Part shown: positions 1 through 9,319 of the stretch, in pieces
How the letters are laid out: every line of letters starts with the position of its first letter
Position numbering within the stretch: position 1 is the stretch's first letter
Position numbers and translations under genes: made by a program
The notes under the pieces: generated by a model
Databases searched by the model: none
The model's input: the letters and a program-made list of their open reading frames with translations, nothing else
Told to the model about the DNA's origin: nothing
Source of the DNA: Desulfovibrionaceae bacterium CG1_02_65_16
GTDB lineage: Bacteria > Desulfobacterota > Desulfovibrionia > Desulfovibrionales > Desulfovibrionaceae
Length of the DNA stretch: 37,260 nucleotides
NCBI GenBank assembly: GCA_001871085.1
Contig: MNUQ01000163.1
Span: 1 to 37,260 of the forward strand
Direction: 5' to 3'

Positions 1-30
1 ATGGCCCCGGGCCGAATGGCCCCGGGCACG
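1..30 (-). repeat. 15-bp tandem repeat, two units, in 3' part of the cyclase gene
   Basis: Two adjacent units, ATGGCCCCGGGCCGA and ATGGCCCCGGGCACG, differ at three positions. The junction contains GGCCGAATGGCC (10-21). The 14-mer CGAATGGCCCCGGG (13-26) recurs exactly at 6292-6305. The unit length preserves the reading frame. Confidence 0.6.
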
Positions 31-1121
31 CCCCAGGCCGCGCCGATGCTCACGGTGTAGCGTATGTCCGGCGCGTTCCGCGGCGAACTGTCTCCCGGCA
101 GCAGGGCTTGCGGCAGGCTGGCCTCCACGGCGGCGCGGATGCGCTCCGCCGCGCCGAGGGCGTCCGCGCGGGCGGCGTCGGGCAGCACGGCCACAAACTC
201 CTCGCCGCCATAGCGGCCAAAGATGTCGTAGGCGCGCAGGTTGGCGCGGATGATGCGGGCGAGATCGCACAGCACCGCGTCGCCCGCAATGTGGCCATAG
301 GTGTCGTTCACCTGCTTGAAGTGGTCGATGTCGAGCATGAGCACGGCCAGCGGGCGCGCCTCGCGTCGGGACCTCGCCGCGAGCATGCCGGCCATGTCCA
401 GCAGGGCGCGCCGGTTGGGCGCGCCGGTGAGCTCGTCGTGGGTGGCCATGCGCGCCAGGGCGCGGTCGTCGCGCTCCTTGAAGAGCAAAAGCAGGCCGAA
501 GCTTCCGGCGATCATCAGCAGAAACAGAGGCAGGTAGACCAGGCTCGCCGCCACGCCAGAGGCGAACAGCGTCATGTCGTTTTCGCCCAAGGCGGCTATG
601 CCCCGCCAGGCTCCGGCCAGTGCCAGCGCGCCGTAGATGAGGCCAAGTGTCGTGCGCAGGGTCGAGCGCGGCCGTTCGCCTCCACGCAGCAGGCGCAGGC
701 AGGAGAGTTGGAACAGGGCGGCCATGGCGAATGCGTAGACCGTAATGCGCAGGTTGGTTTGGGGCAGCAGCCAGTAGACCAGGACCGACCCGAGGCAGAA
801 AAACGCCACGGCGCGCCAGCAATGGGGCAGGGGACGAATGCGCTGGTCCATCCCGCGGATGCAGCCCGCCTCCAGCCAGAAGCCGGCGGACATCAACCCG
901 TCGCCCAGGGTGATGGACGCGAGGTCTGGAATCTGGCCGCGCAGGGTGAGCAGCAGCCAGCCCAGGCCCAGAATCAGCTTGCTTTGGCCGAACAGCCGTT
1001 CCGGGGCGCCGTGGGGCGCGCCGGAATACAGACGCAAAAGCGCGGCCGTGGCCAGGTTGCCCAGGCACAGGGCCAGCAACACGGTGCGGATGTCGACAGC
1101 GGTGAGGAGTTCCGTCAGCAT
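1..1121 (-). CDS. Membrane-bound GGDEF diguanylate cyclase (partial, C-terminus beyond window)
   Basis: The N-terminal half of about 200 residues is strongly hydrophobic, with roughly six predicted membrane helices. The cytoplasmic half is a GGDEF domain: THDELTGAPNRRAL, LMLDIDHFKQVNDTYGH, then the active-site signature RYGGEEF encoded near 210-230, and the typical YTVSIGAA strand near the window edge. The GGEEF variant is catalytically competent in this family, so it should make c-di-GMP from two GTP. The frame stays open to position 1, so the C-terminus lies outside. The start is taken as ATG at 1121; an in-frame GTG at 1136 is also possible, and neither has a clear ribosome site. It follows lepB by about 28 bases on the same strand and probably shares its transcript. 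The last visible codons form a 15-bp tandem repeat (1-30). Confidence 0.85.
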   Translation of the reverse strand, partial: MLTELLTAVDIRTVLLALCLGNLATAALLRLYSGAPHGAPERLFGQSKLILGLGWLLLTLRGQIPDLASITLGDGLMSAGFWLEAGCIRGMDQRIRPLPHCWRAVAFFCLGSVLVYWLLPQTNLRITVYAFAMAALFQLSCLRLLRGGERPRSTLRTTLGLIYGALALAGAWRGIAALGENDMTLFASGVAASLVYLPLFLLMIAGSFGLLLLFKERDDRALARMATHDELTGAPNRRALLDMAGMLAARSRREARPLAVLMLDIDHFKQVNDTYGHIAGDAVLCDLARIIRANLRAYDIFGRYGGEEFVAVLPDAARADALGAAERIRAAVEASLPQALLPGDSSPRNAPDIRYTVSIGAAWGVPGAIRPGA

Positions 1122-1149
1122 CCGGCGCCCCGTCACGTCCAGCAGGAAT

Positions 1150-1869
1150 CTAGTGCAGCAGCCGGCCGATGCGGCTCCAGCGGATGTTGGTGGGCCCCGT
1201 CCACGACCAGTAGATGATCATGGCCTTGCCCTTGATGCTTTCGCGGTTGACGAAGCCCCAGAAGCGGGAGTCGAAGGACTCGTCGCGGTTGTCGCCCATG
1301 ACGAAGTAGTGGCCCTCCGGCACCTTCATTGCGGGCATCCAGTCGCGCTTGGCGCGGCAGATGCTCGTGGCGTCCTCGCAGTGGTCGAAGTAGGTCTTGG
1401 GGTCCACGGTGATGGCGGGATGGTCCTCGGGCAGGGGGTTCTGCTCCATGTCCTCGCGCACGTGCTGGACGTAGGGGCCGGTGACATGCTCGCCGTTTAC
1501 GTAGACCTCCTTGGCGCGGATCTCCACCGTGTCGCCGGGGAGGCCCACAATGCGCTTGACGAAGTCCACGTCCTGAAGCTGCGGCCGGGTGGCGTCGAGA
1601 TTGGGATCAAAGGGGTACTCGAAAACGATGATGTCGCCGCGCTGGGGCTCGGAAACGGGCACAAGCACCTTGCCGGTGAAGGGCATGCGCACGCCGTACT
1701 GGAACTTGCTCACCAGCAGCTGGTCGCCAATCTGCAGGGTTTCCAGCATGGAGCCGCTGGGAATCTTGAAGGCCTGCACGATGAACGCGCGGATGATGAG
1801 GGCGAGCACCACGGCCACAAGCAGGGCTTCGATGTATTCCTTGAGCGTTTTGAGCCATCTGGGATTCAT
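1150..1869 (-). CDS. lepB: Signal peptidase I
   Basis: This 239-residue protein cleaves signal peptides at the outer face of the inner membrane. One N-terminal membrane helix (about residues 13-33) is followed by the catalytic box FKIPSGSM, with the nucleophile Ser40. The general base is Lys105 in DFVKRIVGLPGD. The C-terminal box GHYFVMGDNRDESFDSRFWG is also present. Size and box order are normal for a bacterial SPase I with a single anchor. The gene lies 59 bases after lepA on the same strand, the classic lepA-lepB arrangement. Confidence 0.97.
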   Translation of the reverse strand: MNPRWLKTLKEYIEALLVAVVLALIIRAFIVQAFKIPSGSMLETLQIGDQLLVSKFQYGVRMPFTGKVLVPVSEPQRGDIIVFEYPFDPNLDATRPQLQDVDFVKRIVGLPGDTVEIRAKEVYVNGEHVTGPYVQHVREDMEQNPLPEDHPAITVDPKTYFDHCEDATSICRAKRDWMPAMKVPEGHYFVMGDNRDESFDSRFWGFVNRESIKGKAMIIYWSWTGPTNIRWSRIGRLLH

Positions 1870-1928
1870 GCGGTGTCCTTACGGTCACAGGCCGCGCGCG
1901 GCCCGGTTCGTTCCGCCGGAAAGCGGGG

Positions 1929-3737
1929 TTATTCGTCGTCGCCGGCCTTGAGCACGGCGAGGAAGGCTTCCTGCGGAATTTCGACATTGCCCATGCGGCG
2001 CATGCGGCGTTTGCCTTCCTTCTGCTTTTCCAAAAGTTTGCGTTTTCGGGTGATGTCGCCGCCGTAGCATTTGGCGATGACGTCCTTGCGGAAGGGGGCC
2101 ACGCGCTCCTTGGCGATGATTTTGTTGCCGATGGCCGCCTGGATGATGACCTCGAACATCTGCCGGGGGATGCTCTTTTTGAGCTTCACCGCCAGGCTGC
2201 GGCCAAAGGGATAGGCGCTCTCGCGGTGCACGATGACCGAGAAGGCGTCCACGGCCTCAGTGTTGATGAGGATGTCCAGGCGCACTAGGTCGCTCTGCCG
2301 GTAGTCGATGATCTCGTAGTCCAGGCTGGCGTAGCCCTTGGTGGTGCTTTTGAGCTTGTCGAAGAAGTCGTACATGATCTCGGCGAAGGGCATTTCGTAG
2401 GTGATGACCACGCGGTTGGCGGTCAGGTACTTCATGTCCTTCTGGATGCCGCGCTTTTCCTCGCACAGGCCCAGCACGTTGCCCACGAATTCGTTGGGCA
2501 CGTGGATCTCCACGCGGGCGAAGGGCTCGTACAGGGCGGCGATGGTGCTGGGGTCGGGCAAAAGGCTCGGATTGTCGATGTCGAGTTTTTTGCCGTCCGT
2601 GGTTTCTATTTTGTAGATGACCGAGGGCGCGGTGGTGATGAGCCGGGCCTGGAACTCGCGCTCCAGCCGCTCCTGGATGATCTCGATGTGCAGCAGGCCC
2701 AGAAAGCCGCAGCGGAAGCCGAAGCCCAGCGCTTTGGAGGTCTCCGGCTCGAAGCTGAAGGCCGCGTCGTTGAGTTGCAGCTTTTCCAGCGCCACCTTGA
2801 GCATTTCGTATTCGTTGGGCTCCACCGGGTACAGGCCGGAGAAGACCATGGGCTTGACCTTCTTGAAGCCCGGGAAGGCCGTTTTTGTGGGATTGTCGGC
2901 GCGGGTCAGGGTGTCGCCCACGGGCGCGTCGGAAAGGTCCTTCATGTTCGCGCACAGGAAGCCCACCTCGCCGGGGCCGAACCCGGGCACCTCAACGCCT
3001 TCCGGGCTAAACACGCCGAGCTTCATGACCTCGAACTCCTTGCCGGAGGAGAAGATGCGGATGGTGTCGCCCTTTTTGAGCGAGCCCTCCAGCACGCGGA
3101 ACAGCACCACAACGCCCAGGTACGTGTCGTACCAGGAGTCGAAGATAAGCGCCTTGAGCGGTGCGTTCGCGTCGCCCTTGGGCGGCGGCAGGTGCGTCAC
3201 AATGCGCTCAATGAGGTCGGCCACGCCCAGCCCGCTCTTGGCGCTCACAAGCGCCGGGTCGGTGCAGTCCAGGCCGATGACCTCCTCAATCTCGCGGGCC
3301 ACGCGGTCGGGCTCGGCGCTGGGCAGATCGATCTTGTTGAGCACTGGCAGCACTTCGAGGTCGTTGTCCAGCGCGAGGTACACGTTGGCCAGCGTCTGGG
3401 CCTCAACCCCCTGGGAGGCGTCGACCACGAGCAGCGCGCCCTCGCACGCGGCCAGACTGCGCGAGACCTCGTAGGAGAAGTCCACATGCCCCGGCGTGTC
3501 GATGAGGTTGAGCACATAGTCGTGCCCGTCCTTGGCCCTGTAGGGAATGCGCACGCTCTGGGCCTTGATGGTGATGCCGCGTTCGCGCTCCAGATCCATC
3601 TTGTCCAGATACTGGGCCTTTTGGTCACGCGCGGAGACCACCCCGGTGAGTTCCAGAATGCGGTCGGCAAGTGTCGACTTGCCATGGTCGATGTGCGCGA
3701 TGATGCTGAAATTTCGGATGTACTTGGTCTCTGTCAT
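1929..3737 (-). CDS. lepA: Elongation factor 4 (LepA) GTPase
   Basis: The 602-residue ribosome-associated translational GTPase has the expected family length. G1 is AHIDHGKST near the N-terminus, switch II is [17 protein letters not shown]4 is NKIDLP, and the LepA-specific C-terminal domain ends in [15 protein letters not shown]. The start is ATG at 3737 ([10 protein letters not shown]), preceded by a GAGG ribosome site six bases upstream. The frame stays open for more than 2 kb upstream only because of high GC, and that extension carries no homology. lepA heads the lepA-lepB transcript and diverges from the epimerase gene at 3903. Confidence 0.97.
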   Translation of the reverse strand: MTETKYIRNFSIIAHIDHGKSTLADRILELTGVVSARDQKAQYLDKMDLERERGITIKAQSVRIPYRAKDGHDYVLNLIDTPGHVDFSYEVSRSLAACEGALLVVDASQGVEAQTLANVYLALDNDLEVLPVLNKIDLPSAEPDRVAREIEEVIGLDCTDPALVSAKSGLGVADLIERIVTHLPPPKGDANAPLKALIFDSWYDTYLGVVVLFRVLEGSLKKGDTIRIFSSGKEFEVMKLGVFSPEGVEVPGFGPGEVGFLCANMKDLSDAPVGDTLTRADNPTKTAFPGFKKVKPMVFSGLYPVEPNEYEMLKVALEKLQLNDAAFSFEPETSKALGFGFRCGFLGLLHIEIIQERLEREFQARLITTAPSVIYKIETTDGKKLDIDNPSLLPDPSTIAALYEPFARVEIHVPNEFVGNVLGLCEEKRGIQKDMKYLTANRVVITYEMPFAEIMYDFFDKLKSTTKGYASLDYEIIDYRQSDLVRLDILINTEAVDAFSVIVHRESAYPFGRSLAVKLKKSIPRQMFEVIIQAAIGNKIIAKERVAPFRKDVIAKCYGGDITRKRKLLEKQKEGKRRMRRMGNVEIPQEAFLAVLKAGDDE

Positions 3738-3810
3738 AGTCCTCGTCCGCGTGTCGGGGTGGCGGTTTATCGCCCCGGCAAGGCGTGAATGTCCTGGCGG
3801 GCAACAGGGC

Positions 3811-3840
3811 TTGTACGGCATTTGGCCGCGCCTGTCTAAT
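3811..3840 (+). promoter_or_regulatory. Candidate sigma-70 promoter for the epimerase gene
   Basis: TTGTAC (3811-3816) and TCTAAT (3835-3840) are separated by 18 bases, 63 bases before the ATG at 3903. The -10 matches consensus at five of six positions and the -35 at four. This is sequence resemblance only. Confidence 0.35.
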
Positions 3841-3902
3841 GCGCAGGTGGGCTTGGGCGGGCGCTCTTGCCCTTGCGCCGGTTTCTGCGTATCCAACGCA
3901 TT

Positions 3903-4835
3903 ATGCGAACCATCATTCTCGGCGGCACGGGCTTCATTGGCCAGGCGTTGGCCCGCCTTCTTTGCGCGCGCGGGCACGAGATCGTCATCCCCTCGCGCCG
4001 GCCGGAAAAGGTCGCCGCGGCGTTTGGCGGGCTGCCCGGCGTCATCGGCGCGCCCTTTGACGGCAAAACCGGCGCGGGCTGGGCCGAGCGCATCGACGCG
4101 GACACGGTCATAGTGAACCTCGCCGGGGAGAACATCGCGGCGGGGCGCTGGACGCCGGAGGTCATGCGGCGCATTGAGGGCAGCCGGCTTGCCGCCGGGG
4201 CGTCGGTCATGGACGCCATCGCCCGGGCGGACGCCCGCGGGGTGCGGCCGGCCGCGCTGGTGCAGGGCTCGGCCGTGGGCTACTACGGCGCGCGCGGGAG
4301 CGAGCCGGTGGACGAATCCGCCCCGCCGGGCGATACGTTTCTGGCCCGCGTGGCAACGGCCTGGGAAGCCTCCACCGCCGGGGCCGAGGGCTACGGCGTG
4401 CGGCGTGTGGTGGCGCGAACCAGCATGGTGCTGGGCCCGGGCGGCGCCCTGCGGAAGATGCTGCCGGCCTTTCGCCTGGGCCTTGGCGGGCCCCTTGGCG
4501 CGGGCACGCAGATGGTTCCCTTCATCCATCTGGACGACGAGGCCGGGGCCTTGGCGCATTTGCTGGCGTCCCCGGAGGCCTCCGGTCCGTACAATCTCGC
4601 CGCGCCCCAGGCCGTGGACTCGCGCGCCTTTGCCCAGGCGCTGGGGCGGGCCTTGCGCCGGCCGGCGGTTTTGCCCGCGCCGGCCTTCGCCCTGCGGCTG
4701 CTGCTTGGGCAAATGGCCGAGGAGGTGCTGCTCACGGGCGTCAACGCGAACCCGGCGCGGCTGCTGGCGGCGGGCTACGCATTCCGCTACCCGACTTTGG
4801 CCGGGGCGCTTGAGGCCGCGCTGGCGGCGGTCTAA
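3903..4835 (+). CDS. TIGR01777-type NAD(P)-dependent SDR epimerase/dehydratase
   Basis: The 310-residue protein begins with a Rossmann nucleotide-binding motif, [17 protein letters not shown], directly at the N-terminus, which supports ATG 3903 over the upstream ATG at 3867. The active-site region [10 protein letters not shown] is the extended-SDR YYG signature of the TIGR01777/SDR39U1 group. The C-terminus carries the DUF1731-like tail [20 protein letters not shown]. Substrate is unknown for most of this family. It diverges from lepA across a 165-base gap and is followed about 20 bases later by the HD-GYP gene on the same strand. Confidence 0.88.
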   Translation: MRTIILGGTGFIGQALARLLCARGHEIVIPSRRPEKVAAAFGGLPGVIGAPFDGKTGAGWAERIDADTVIVNLAGENIAAGRWTPEVMRRIEGSRLAAGASVMDAIARADARGVRPAALVQGSAVGYYGARGSEPVDESAPPGDTFLARVATAWEASTAGAEGYGVRRVVARTSMVLGPGGALRKMLPAFRLGLGGPLGAGTQMVPFIHLDDEAGALAHLLASPEASGPYNLAAPQAVDSRAFAQALGRALRRPAVLPAPAFALRLLLGQMAEEVLLTGVNANPARLLAAGYAFRYPTLAGALEAALAAV

Positions 4836-4856
4836 TCTCTTGCCATGGAGACACGC

Positions 4857-6320
4857 GTGAGCAAGGGCAGAATTCTTGTGGTCGAGGACGAGGCCATCGT
4901 GGCGTTGGATATTCAGGCCCGGCTGCTGCGGCTGGGCTTCGAGGTGGCCGGCCATGCCGCCACCGGGGCGCAGGCCCTGGCCCTGGCGGAAAAGGTGTCC
5001 CCGGACCTGGTGCTTATGGATGTGATGCTCTCCGGCCCCAAGGACGGCATCGAGACCGCGCGGGAGCTGTGCGCGCGGCGCAGCGTTCCGGTTATCTATC
5101 TTACGGCCGCAAGCGACGCGCCCACCCTGGACCGCGCCAAGGAGACCAGCCCGGCCGGATACCTCTCCAAGCCCTTTGAGGACCACGAGCTGGCCCTGGC
5201 CATTGAGATGGCGTTGGTGAAGTTCGAGGCCGACGCGCGCCTGAAGCGCAGCGAGCGCCTGCTCGCCACCACCCTGGGCAGCCTCACCGAGGCGGTGCTC
5301 ACCACGGACCGCGACGGCCTGGTGACGTACATGAATGCCGCCGGCTCGCGGCTGCTGGGGCTTGGCCCGCAGCAGGCCCTGGGCCAGAACTGGACCGGGT
5401 TGTTCAATATTTTCACCGAGGCCGACCGCGAACCCGTGGAGGGATTGGAGGAGCTGTGCTCCGGCCCGGGCGAACGCATCGCGTGCGAGGACATGCTGCT
5501 GGCGACCCTGGACGGGCGCGAGGTGCCGGTTTCCGTCTCCGTGGCCCCGCTGTATGCCCCCGGACGCGAGGGCGCGCGCGACGGCCTGCTTGGCCGCGTG
5601 CTGGTGCTGCGCGACGTGGCCCAGCGCAAGCGCGCCGAGGCCGGTCTGCGCGAGAGCATGGCCGAACTGCGCACCACCTTCCGGCAAACCGTGCGCGCCC
5701 TGGCCAGCGTGGCCGAAAAGCGCGATCCCTACACAGCCGGGCACCAGCAGCGCGTGGCCAAACTGGCCTGCGCCATCGGCGGCAAGCTGTCCATGAGTCC
5801 CGGCGACATGGAAGGGCTGACCGTGGCGGGCATTTTGCACGACATTGGCAAAATTTATGTGCCGGCGGAGATTCTCTCCAAGCCCACGCGGCTTTCGCAC
5901 ATGGAGATGGCGCTTATTAAGAGCCATCCGGAGGTGGGCTTTGAAATTCTGCGCGAGGTGAACTTCCCCTGGCCCGTGGCGCGCATTGTGCTGGAGCACC
6001 ACGAGCGTCTGGACGGCACCGGCTATCCCGCCGGGCTCAAGGACGGCGAGATAAGCCGCGAGGCGCGCATCCTGGCCGTGGCCGACGTGGTGGAGGCCAT
6101 GAGCTCCCACCGGCCCTACCGCGCGGCGCTGGGCATATCCGCCGCGCTGGACGAGATCCGCGCCGGGCGCGGGCGCATCTACGACGCCGAGGTGGTGGAC
6201 GCCTGCCTTGAACTGGTGCAGAGCGGGGCCTTCAGCTTCGACACGGATACCTGCGACCCCGGGGCGAATGAAGCTGCTGGGCCCGGGAAGACGAATGGCC
6301 CCGGGGAGGACATGGAATGA
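4857..6320 (+). CDS. Response regulator with receiver, PAS and HD-GYP domains
   Basis: Likely a cytoplasmic c-di-GMP phosphodiesterase. An N-terminal receiver ([13 protein letters not shown], phospho-acceptor Asp55 in LVLMDVML, Lys in YLSKPF) is followed by a PAS domain (about 130-250). A C-terminal HD-GYP domain carries HDIGKIYVP and [14 protein letters not shown], so both the HD dyad and the GYP motif are intact. GTG 4857 is preferred because GGAG at 4847-4850 sits six bases upstream; the in-frame ATG at 4845 has no such site. The gene overlaps the following activator by four bases (ATGA), so the two regulators are translationally coupled. The C-terminal tail contains a short Gly/Pro repeat-like stretch. 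Confidence 0.93.
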   Translation: MSKGRILVVEDEAIVALDIQARLLRLGFEVAGHAATGAQALALAEKVSPDLVLMDVMLSGPKDGIETARELCARRSVPVIYLTAASDAPTLDRAKETSPAGYLSKPFEDHELALAIEMALVKFEADARLKRSERLLATTLGSLTEAVLTTDRDGLVTYMNAAGSRLLGLGPQQALGQNWTGLFNIFTEADREPVEGLEELCSGPGERIACEDMLLATLDGREVPVSVSVAPLYAPGREGARDGLLGRVLVLRDVAQRKRAEAGLRESMAELRTTFRQTVRALASVAEKRDPYTAGHQQRVAKLACAIGGKLSMSPGDMEGLTVAGILHDIGKIYVPAEILSKPTRLSHMEMALIKSHPEVGFEILREVNFPWPVARIVLEHHERLDGTGYPAGLKDGEISREARILAVADVVEAMSSHRPYRAALGISAALDEIRAGRGRIYDAEVVDACLELVQSGAFSFDTDTCDPGANEAAGPGKTNGPGEDME

Positions 6321-7915
6321 CGGCGCGCGGCACAGTGCTTGTGGTTGATGACGAGGACGGCATCCGCTTCTCGCTCAAGGGCATTTTGGAGGACGAGGGG
6401 TTCGCCGTGGCCGAGGCCGCGACAGGCGAGGCCGGGCTTGCCTTCCTTGAATCGGGCGAGGGCGCCGACCTTGTGTTTCTGGACATCTGGCTGCCCGGGC
6501 AGGACGGGCTGGCCGTGCTGGAGCGCGCGCGCGAGCTGCGCCCGGAGCTGCCCGTGATCATGATTTCCGGCCACGGCACCATCGAAACCGCCGTCACGGC
6601 CCTTAAAAAAGGGGCCTTCGACTTCATCGAAAAGCCCCTTTCGCTGGAAAAGGTGCTGCTGGCCGCGCACAAGGCCATGGAGTTCTCGCAGCTCAAGCGC
6701 GAGAATCTGGTCCTGCGGCAAACCCTGGCCGGGCCGGAGGTGCGCCTCACGGGCGAAAGCCCGGCCATGCGCGACCTCAAGGAGCAGATAGCCCAGGTGG
6801 CCCCCACGGACGCCTGGGTGCTCATTACCGGCGAAAACGGCACCGGCAAGGAGATAGCCGCGCGCCTGCTGCACGCCCAAAGCCGCCGGGCCGACCAGCC
6901 GCTGGTGGCCGTCAACTGCGCCGCCATCCCCGAGGAGCTCATCGAAAGCGAGCTGTTCGGCCACGAGAAGGGCGCGTTCACCGGCGCGGACCGCGCGCAG
7001 ATGGGCAAATTTGAGCTGGCGCACAACGGCACGCTGTTTCTCGACGAAATCGGCGACATGAGTCTTAAGACCCAGGCCAAGATTCTGCGCATTCTGCAGG
7101 AGCAGCGTTTCGAGCACGTGGGCGGCCGCAAGACCATTGAGGTGGACGTGCGGGTCATCGCCGCCACCAACAAGGATTTGCCGGCGGAGATCCGCGCGGG
7201 CGCTTTCCGCGAGGACCTCTACTACCGCCTCAAGGTGTTTCCGCTTGTGGTGCCCCCCCTGCGCGACCGCGCCCAGGACATCCCGCTGCTCATTGAGGAT
7301 TTTGTGGACCAGCTGGTGCGCCGCGGCGGGTGCAAGCGCGCGCGCTTCAGCCCGCAGGCGCTTGCGTTGCTGGCCAGCTACCCCTGGCCGGGCAATGTGC
7401 GTGAGCTCAAAAATTTTGTGGAGCGCATGCTTATTATGATGAACGGCCGCGAGGTGACGCCGGACAAGCTCCCGCGCGAGGTGCTGGCCGAGTGCCGCGT
7501 TTCCGCCGCGCCAGGCCATTCGGCCGTAGGCCATTCAGCCGGCCATTCGGCCGGTGGCTATCCAGCCGGAGACCGTTCGGCCGGCGCGCCGTACGGAGCG
7601 GATGTCGAGCCGCCGTCTTTCCCCATCGCGCCCGCTGCGGAATATGCCGCGCCCGCGCCGAGTTTTGGCGCACAGGCCATGCAGCCGGCAGCACCTTCCG
7701 TGGCCGGTGGCGATGACGACGACCTGCTCCTGCCCGACAGCTTCCCCGCCGGTCCGCTGGACCTTAAGGAGGCCCGCGCGGCCTTCGAGGCGCGCTTCCT
7801 CGAAGCCAAGCTGCGCGAGTTCGGCGGCAACGTCTCCAGACTCGCCGAGGCCGTTGGCCTGGACCGCAGTTCGCTGTACCGGAAGCTGAAGGGCTACGGG
7901 ATTATGGCGGAGTAA
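6317..7915 (+). CDS. NtrC-family sigma-54-dependent response regulator (NtrX-like)
   Basis: The 532-residue protein has a receiver (Asp11/Asp12, phospho-acceptor Asp56, Lys106), then an AAA+ domain with Walker A GENGTGKE (172-179), the sigma-54 contact loop GAFTGA (219-224), and Walker [10 protein letters not shown]. The C-terminal Fis-type helix-turn-helix reads [20 protein letters not shown]. Leu-Lys-Arg-Glu-Asn after the receiver is typical of NtrX-like proteins. Between the ATPase and the helix-turn-helix lies an unusual linker of about 90 residues, rich in Gly/His/Ser/Ala/Pro, built on short repeats ([14 protein letters not shown]). No histidine kinase gene is adjacent; the partner is the coupled HD-GYP protein. 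Confidence 0.93.
   Translation: MTARGTVLVVDDEDGIRFSLKGILEDEGFAVAEAATGEAGLAFLESGEGADLVFLDIWLPGQDGLAVLERARELRPELPVIMISGHGTIETAVTALKKGAFDFIEKPLSLEKVLLAAHKAMEFSQLKRENLVLRQTLAGPEVRLTGESPAMRDLKEQIAQVAPTDAWVLITGENGTGKEIAARLLHAQSRRADQPLVAVNCAAIPEELIESELFGHEKGAFTGADRAQMGKFELAHNGTLFLDEIGDMSLKTQAKILRILQEQRFEHVGGRKTIEVDVRVIAATNKDLPAEIRAGAFREDLYYRLKVFPLVVPPLRDRAQDIPLLIEDFVDQLVRRGGCKRARFSPQALALLASYPWPGNVRELKNFVERMLIMMNGREVTPDKLPREVLAECRVSAAPGHSAVGHSAGHSAGGYPAGDRSAGAPYGADVEPPSFPIAPAAEYAAPAPSFGAQAMQPAAPSVAGGDDDDLLLPDSFPAGPLDLKEARAAFEARFLEAKLREFGGNVSRLAEAVGLDRSSLYRKLKGYGIMAE
7514..7552 (+). repeat. Short GGCCATTCGGCC repeats coding the activator linker
   Basis: GGCCATTCGGCC occurs at 7514-7525 and 7541-7552, with a one-base variant GGCCATTCAGCC at 7529-7540. 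The reverse complement GGCCGAATGGCC also occurs at 10-21. The repeats encode the His-Ser-Ala-Gly linker of the NtrX-like protein. Confidence 0.65.
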
Positions 7916-7918
7916 CTT

Positions 7919-8119
7919 ATGAGAAAAATAGATATTTATGCTGCGTACTGGACTATGGGTACGGGGATGCCCTTCGAGGACGCAAAGGAAAGATTTGAGA
8001 GGGCTTGCTCGTTGAATCCCGGTATGCGCGAGAAACTGGATGGTGAAATATCACAGGAAGAAGGGCTCAGACTACTTGAGGCTCTGATCAATGGTACGAA
8101 TGACGTGCCCCCGCTTTAG
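7919..8119 (+). CDS. Small protein of unknown function
   Basis: The 66-residue protein (MRKIDIYAAYWTMG... GTNDVPPL) begins three bases after the stop of the upstream activator. A GGAG ribosome site overlaps the end of that gene (7909-7912), so it is probably the last gene of the HD-GYP/activator operon. It is charged, with no signal peptide or membrane segment. Its base composition is distinctly lower in GC than its neighbours. I do not recognise the family. Start context and operon position favour a real gene. Confidence 0.5.
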   Translation: MRKIDIYAAYWTMGTGMPFEDAKERFERACSLNPGMREKLDGEISQEEGLRLLEALINGTNDVPPL

Positions 8120-8168
8120 CTTCGCATCATCAGCATCCGCCCGGCCACGGCGAGGGAACGCAAAGCCT

Positions 8169-8340
8169 ATGAGTAAGACTCCGAACAAGCCTGAAACGGC
8201 TTCCGAGTATGACTTGCCGCCCGTCATGCGGAAGGCACGAACGCCGTGCTCCTGGAGCCCGCTTTGTCGCGCCTTTTCCCGAACTCCCGTGCGGTCAACG
8301 ATGCCTTGCGGCAACTCATCCGGTTGACGCGTTCAACTGG
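8169..8340 (+). pseudogene. Frameshifted antitoxin-like remnant
   Basis: Two overlapping frames read as one small protein if one base is restored near 8213. The first frame (ATG 8169) gives MSKTPNKPETASEYD. The second, from 8213, gives LAARHAEGTNAVLLEPALS then RLFPNSRAVNDALRQLIRL. The second part resembles, from memory, small antitoxin-like proteins with an EGTNxVxLxPDVAxxFP motif followed by SxAVNxALR. No intact toxin gene was found beside it. The segment could instead be a chance open frame. The rest of 8120-8400 shows nothing else convincing. Confidence 0.4.
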
Positions 8341-8400
8341 AGAGGGCGCTGGGCGGGGCCAACCTGGGAAGCTAGTCTCCACGCCCAGCGTACTCCCCCC

Positions 8401-8435
8401 AAATAAAAAAGGCCGGGAGCTGCAACACCCCGGCC
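8401..8435 (-). terminator. Intrinsic terminator of the CBS-ACT gene
   Basis: On the minus strand GGCCGGG (8435-8429) pairs with CCCGGCC (8417-8411) across an 11-base loop and is followed by TTTTTTATTT. It lies 44 bases after the stop codon at 8479. Confidence 0.85.
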
Positions 8436-8478
8436 CCAAGGGTAAACCCCTCGTTTCCCGAAATCCTAACGCTGGGCG

Positions 8479-9129
8479 TTACACCCAGTAGATCATGTCG
8501 AACTGCTTGAACATGCCGTCCTTCAGCTTGTTCAGCGCGGCCTTGTCCATGTCGCGGATGCGGATGAACACCTCGCGCATGCCCACCTCGGCGGGCTCGC
8601 AGGAGGTCAGCAGGCTCATCAGCCGCGCGCCGTTGTCCTTCAGGTAGTCCAGCACGGGCACCATGCCGCCCGGCTCGTTGGGCAGCCGCACGCCAATCTG
8701 CACGCCGCCCTCCATGACGCCGGTGATGCGCACCAGAACCTTGAAGATGTCCGCGTCGGTGATGACGCCCACGACCTTGTTGTTCTCGTCCACCACGGGC
8801 ATGCCGCCGATGTTGTGCTCCAACATCAGCTGGGCCGCGCGCTCAATGGTTTCGCCGGTGTGGATGGTCACGACCTTCTTGGTCATGATGTCCTTGAGCT
8901 TGATTTCGGAGAGCAGGTAGTACAGCTCGTGCATGTCCAGCGTGGTGGCCTTGGAGGGGGAGGCCTCCTTGATGTCCCGGTCGGACACGAGGCCGACGAG
9001 GATGCCCTTCTCGTCCACCACGGGCAGCCGGCCAATGCTCTTTTCCTTCATGATCTTCGCTGCCTTCATCATGGACATGTCCGGGGTGCCGGCGATCACG
9101 TCCTTGGTCATCCAGTTTTCGATGAGCAT
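8479..9129 (-). CDS. CBS-pair and ACT-domain protein (AcuB-like)
   Basis: The 216-residue protein contains two CBS motifs: ENWMTKDVIAGTPDMSM through RLPVVDEKGILVGLVSDRDI, and DIMTKKVVTIHTGETI through GMPVVDENNKVVGVITDADI. An ACT-like C-terminal domain follows (ITGVMEGGVQIGVRLPNEPG). CBS pairs usually bind adenine nucleotides and ACT domains small ligands such as amino acids, so a sensing role is inferred. ATG 9129 is chosen over ATG 9135 because AAGGAGG (9136-9142) abuts 9135 directly but is correctly spaced from 9129. It is monocistronic, with its own terminator, and diverges from the deacetylase gene. Confidence 0.92.
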   Translation of the reverse strand: MLIENWMTKDVIAGTPDMSMMKAAKIMKEKSIGRLPVVDEKGILVGLVSDRDIKEASPSKATTLDMHELYYLLSEIKLKDIMTKKVVTIHTGETIERAAQLMLEHNIGGMPVVDENNKVVGVITDADIFKVLVRITGVMEGGVQIGVRLPNEPGGMVPVLDYLKDNGARLMSLLTSCEPAEVGMREVFIRIRDMDKAALNKLKDGMFKQFDMIYWV

Positions 9130-9319
9130 GCGCATCCTCCTTGCGGTGTCCGCCTGGGGCCTGGCCCGGCGGTATGGGACAAATTTTAAAAGAAGGTATC
9201 GCAACCCGTTGGAATTTGCCAGTGAAAAATGGCGCAAGCCGGGTACCCGCCTTGCTCCGAAGGAAATTCGGCGTCGGCGCGCGCGGGCGCGCTTTACCTT
9301 CCGTCCCCCACGGGGTAGC

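Noticed and set aside
3738-6110. Very long minus-strand open frame continuous with lepA
   Set aside because: It lies antisense to the epimerase and HD-GYP genes, has no domain similarity, and the true LepA start at 3737 has a ribosome site.
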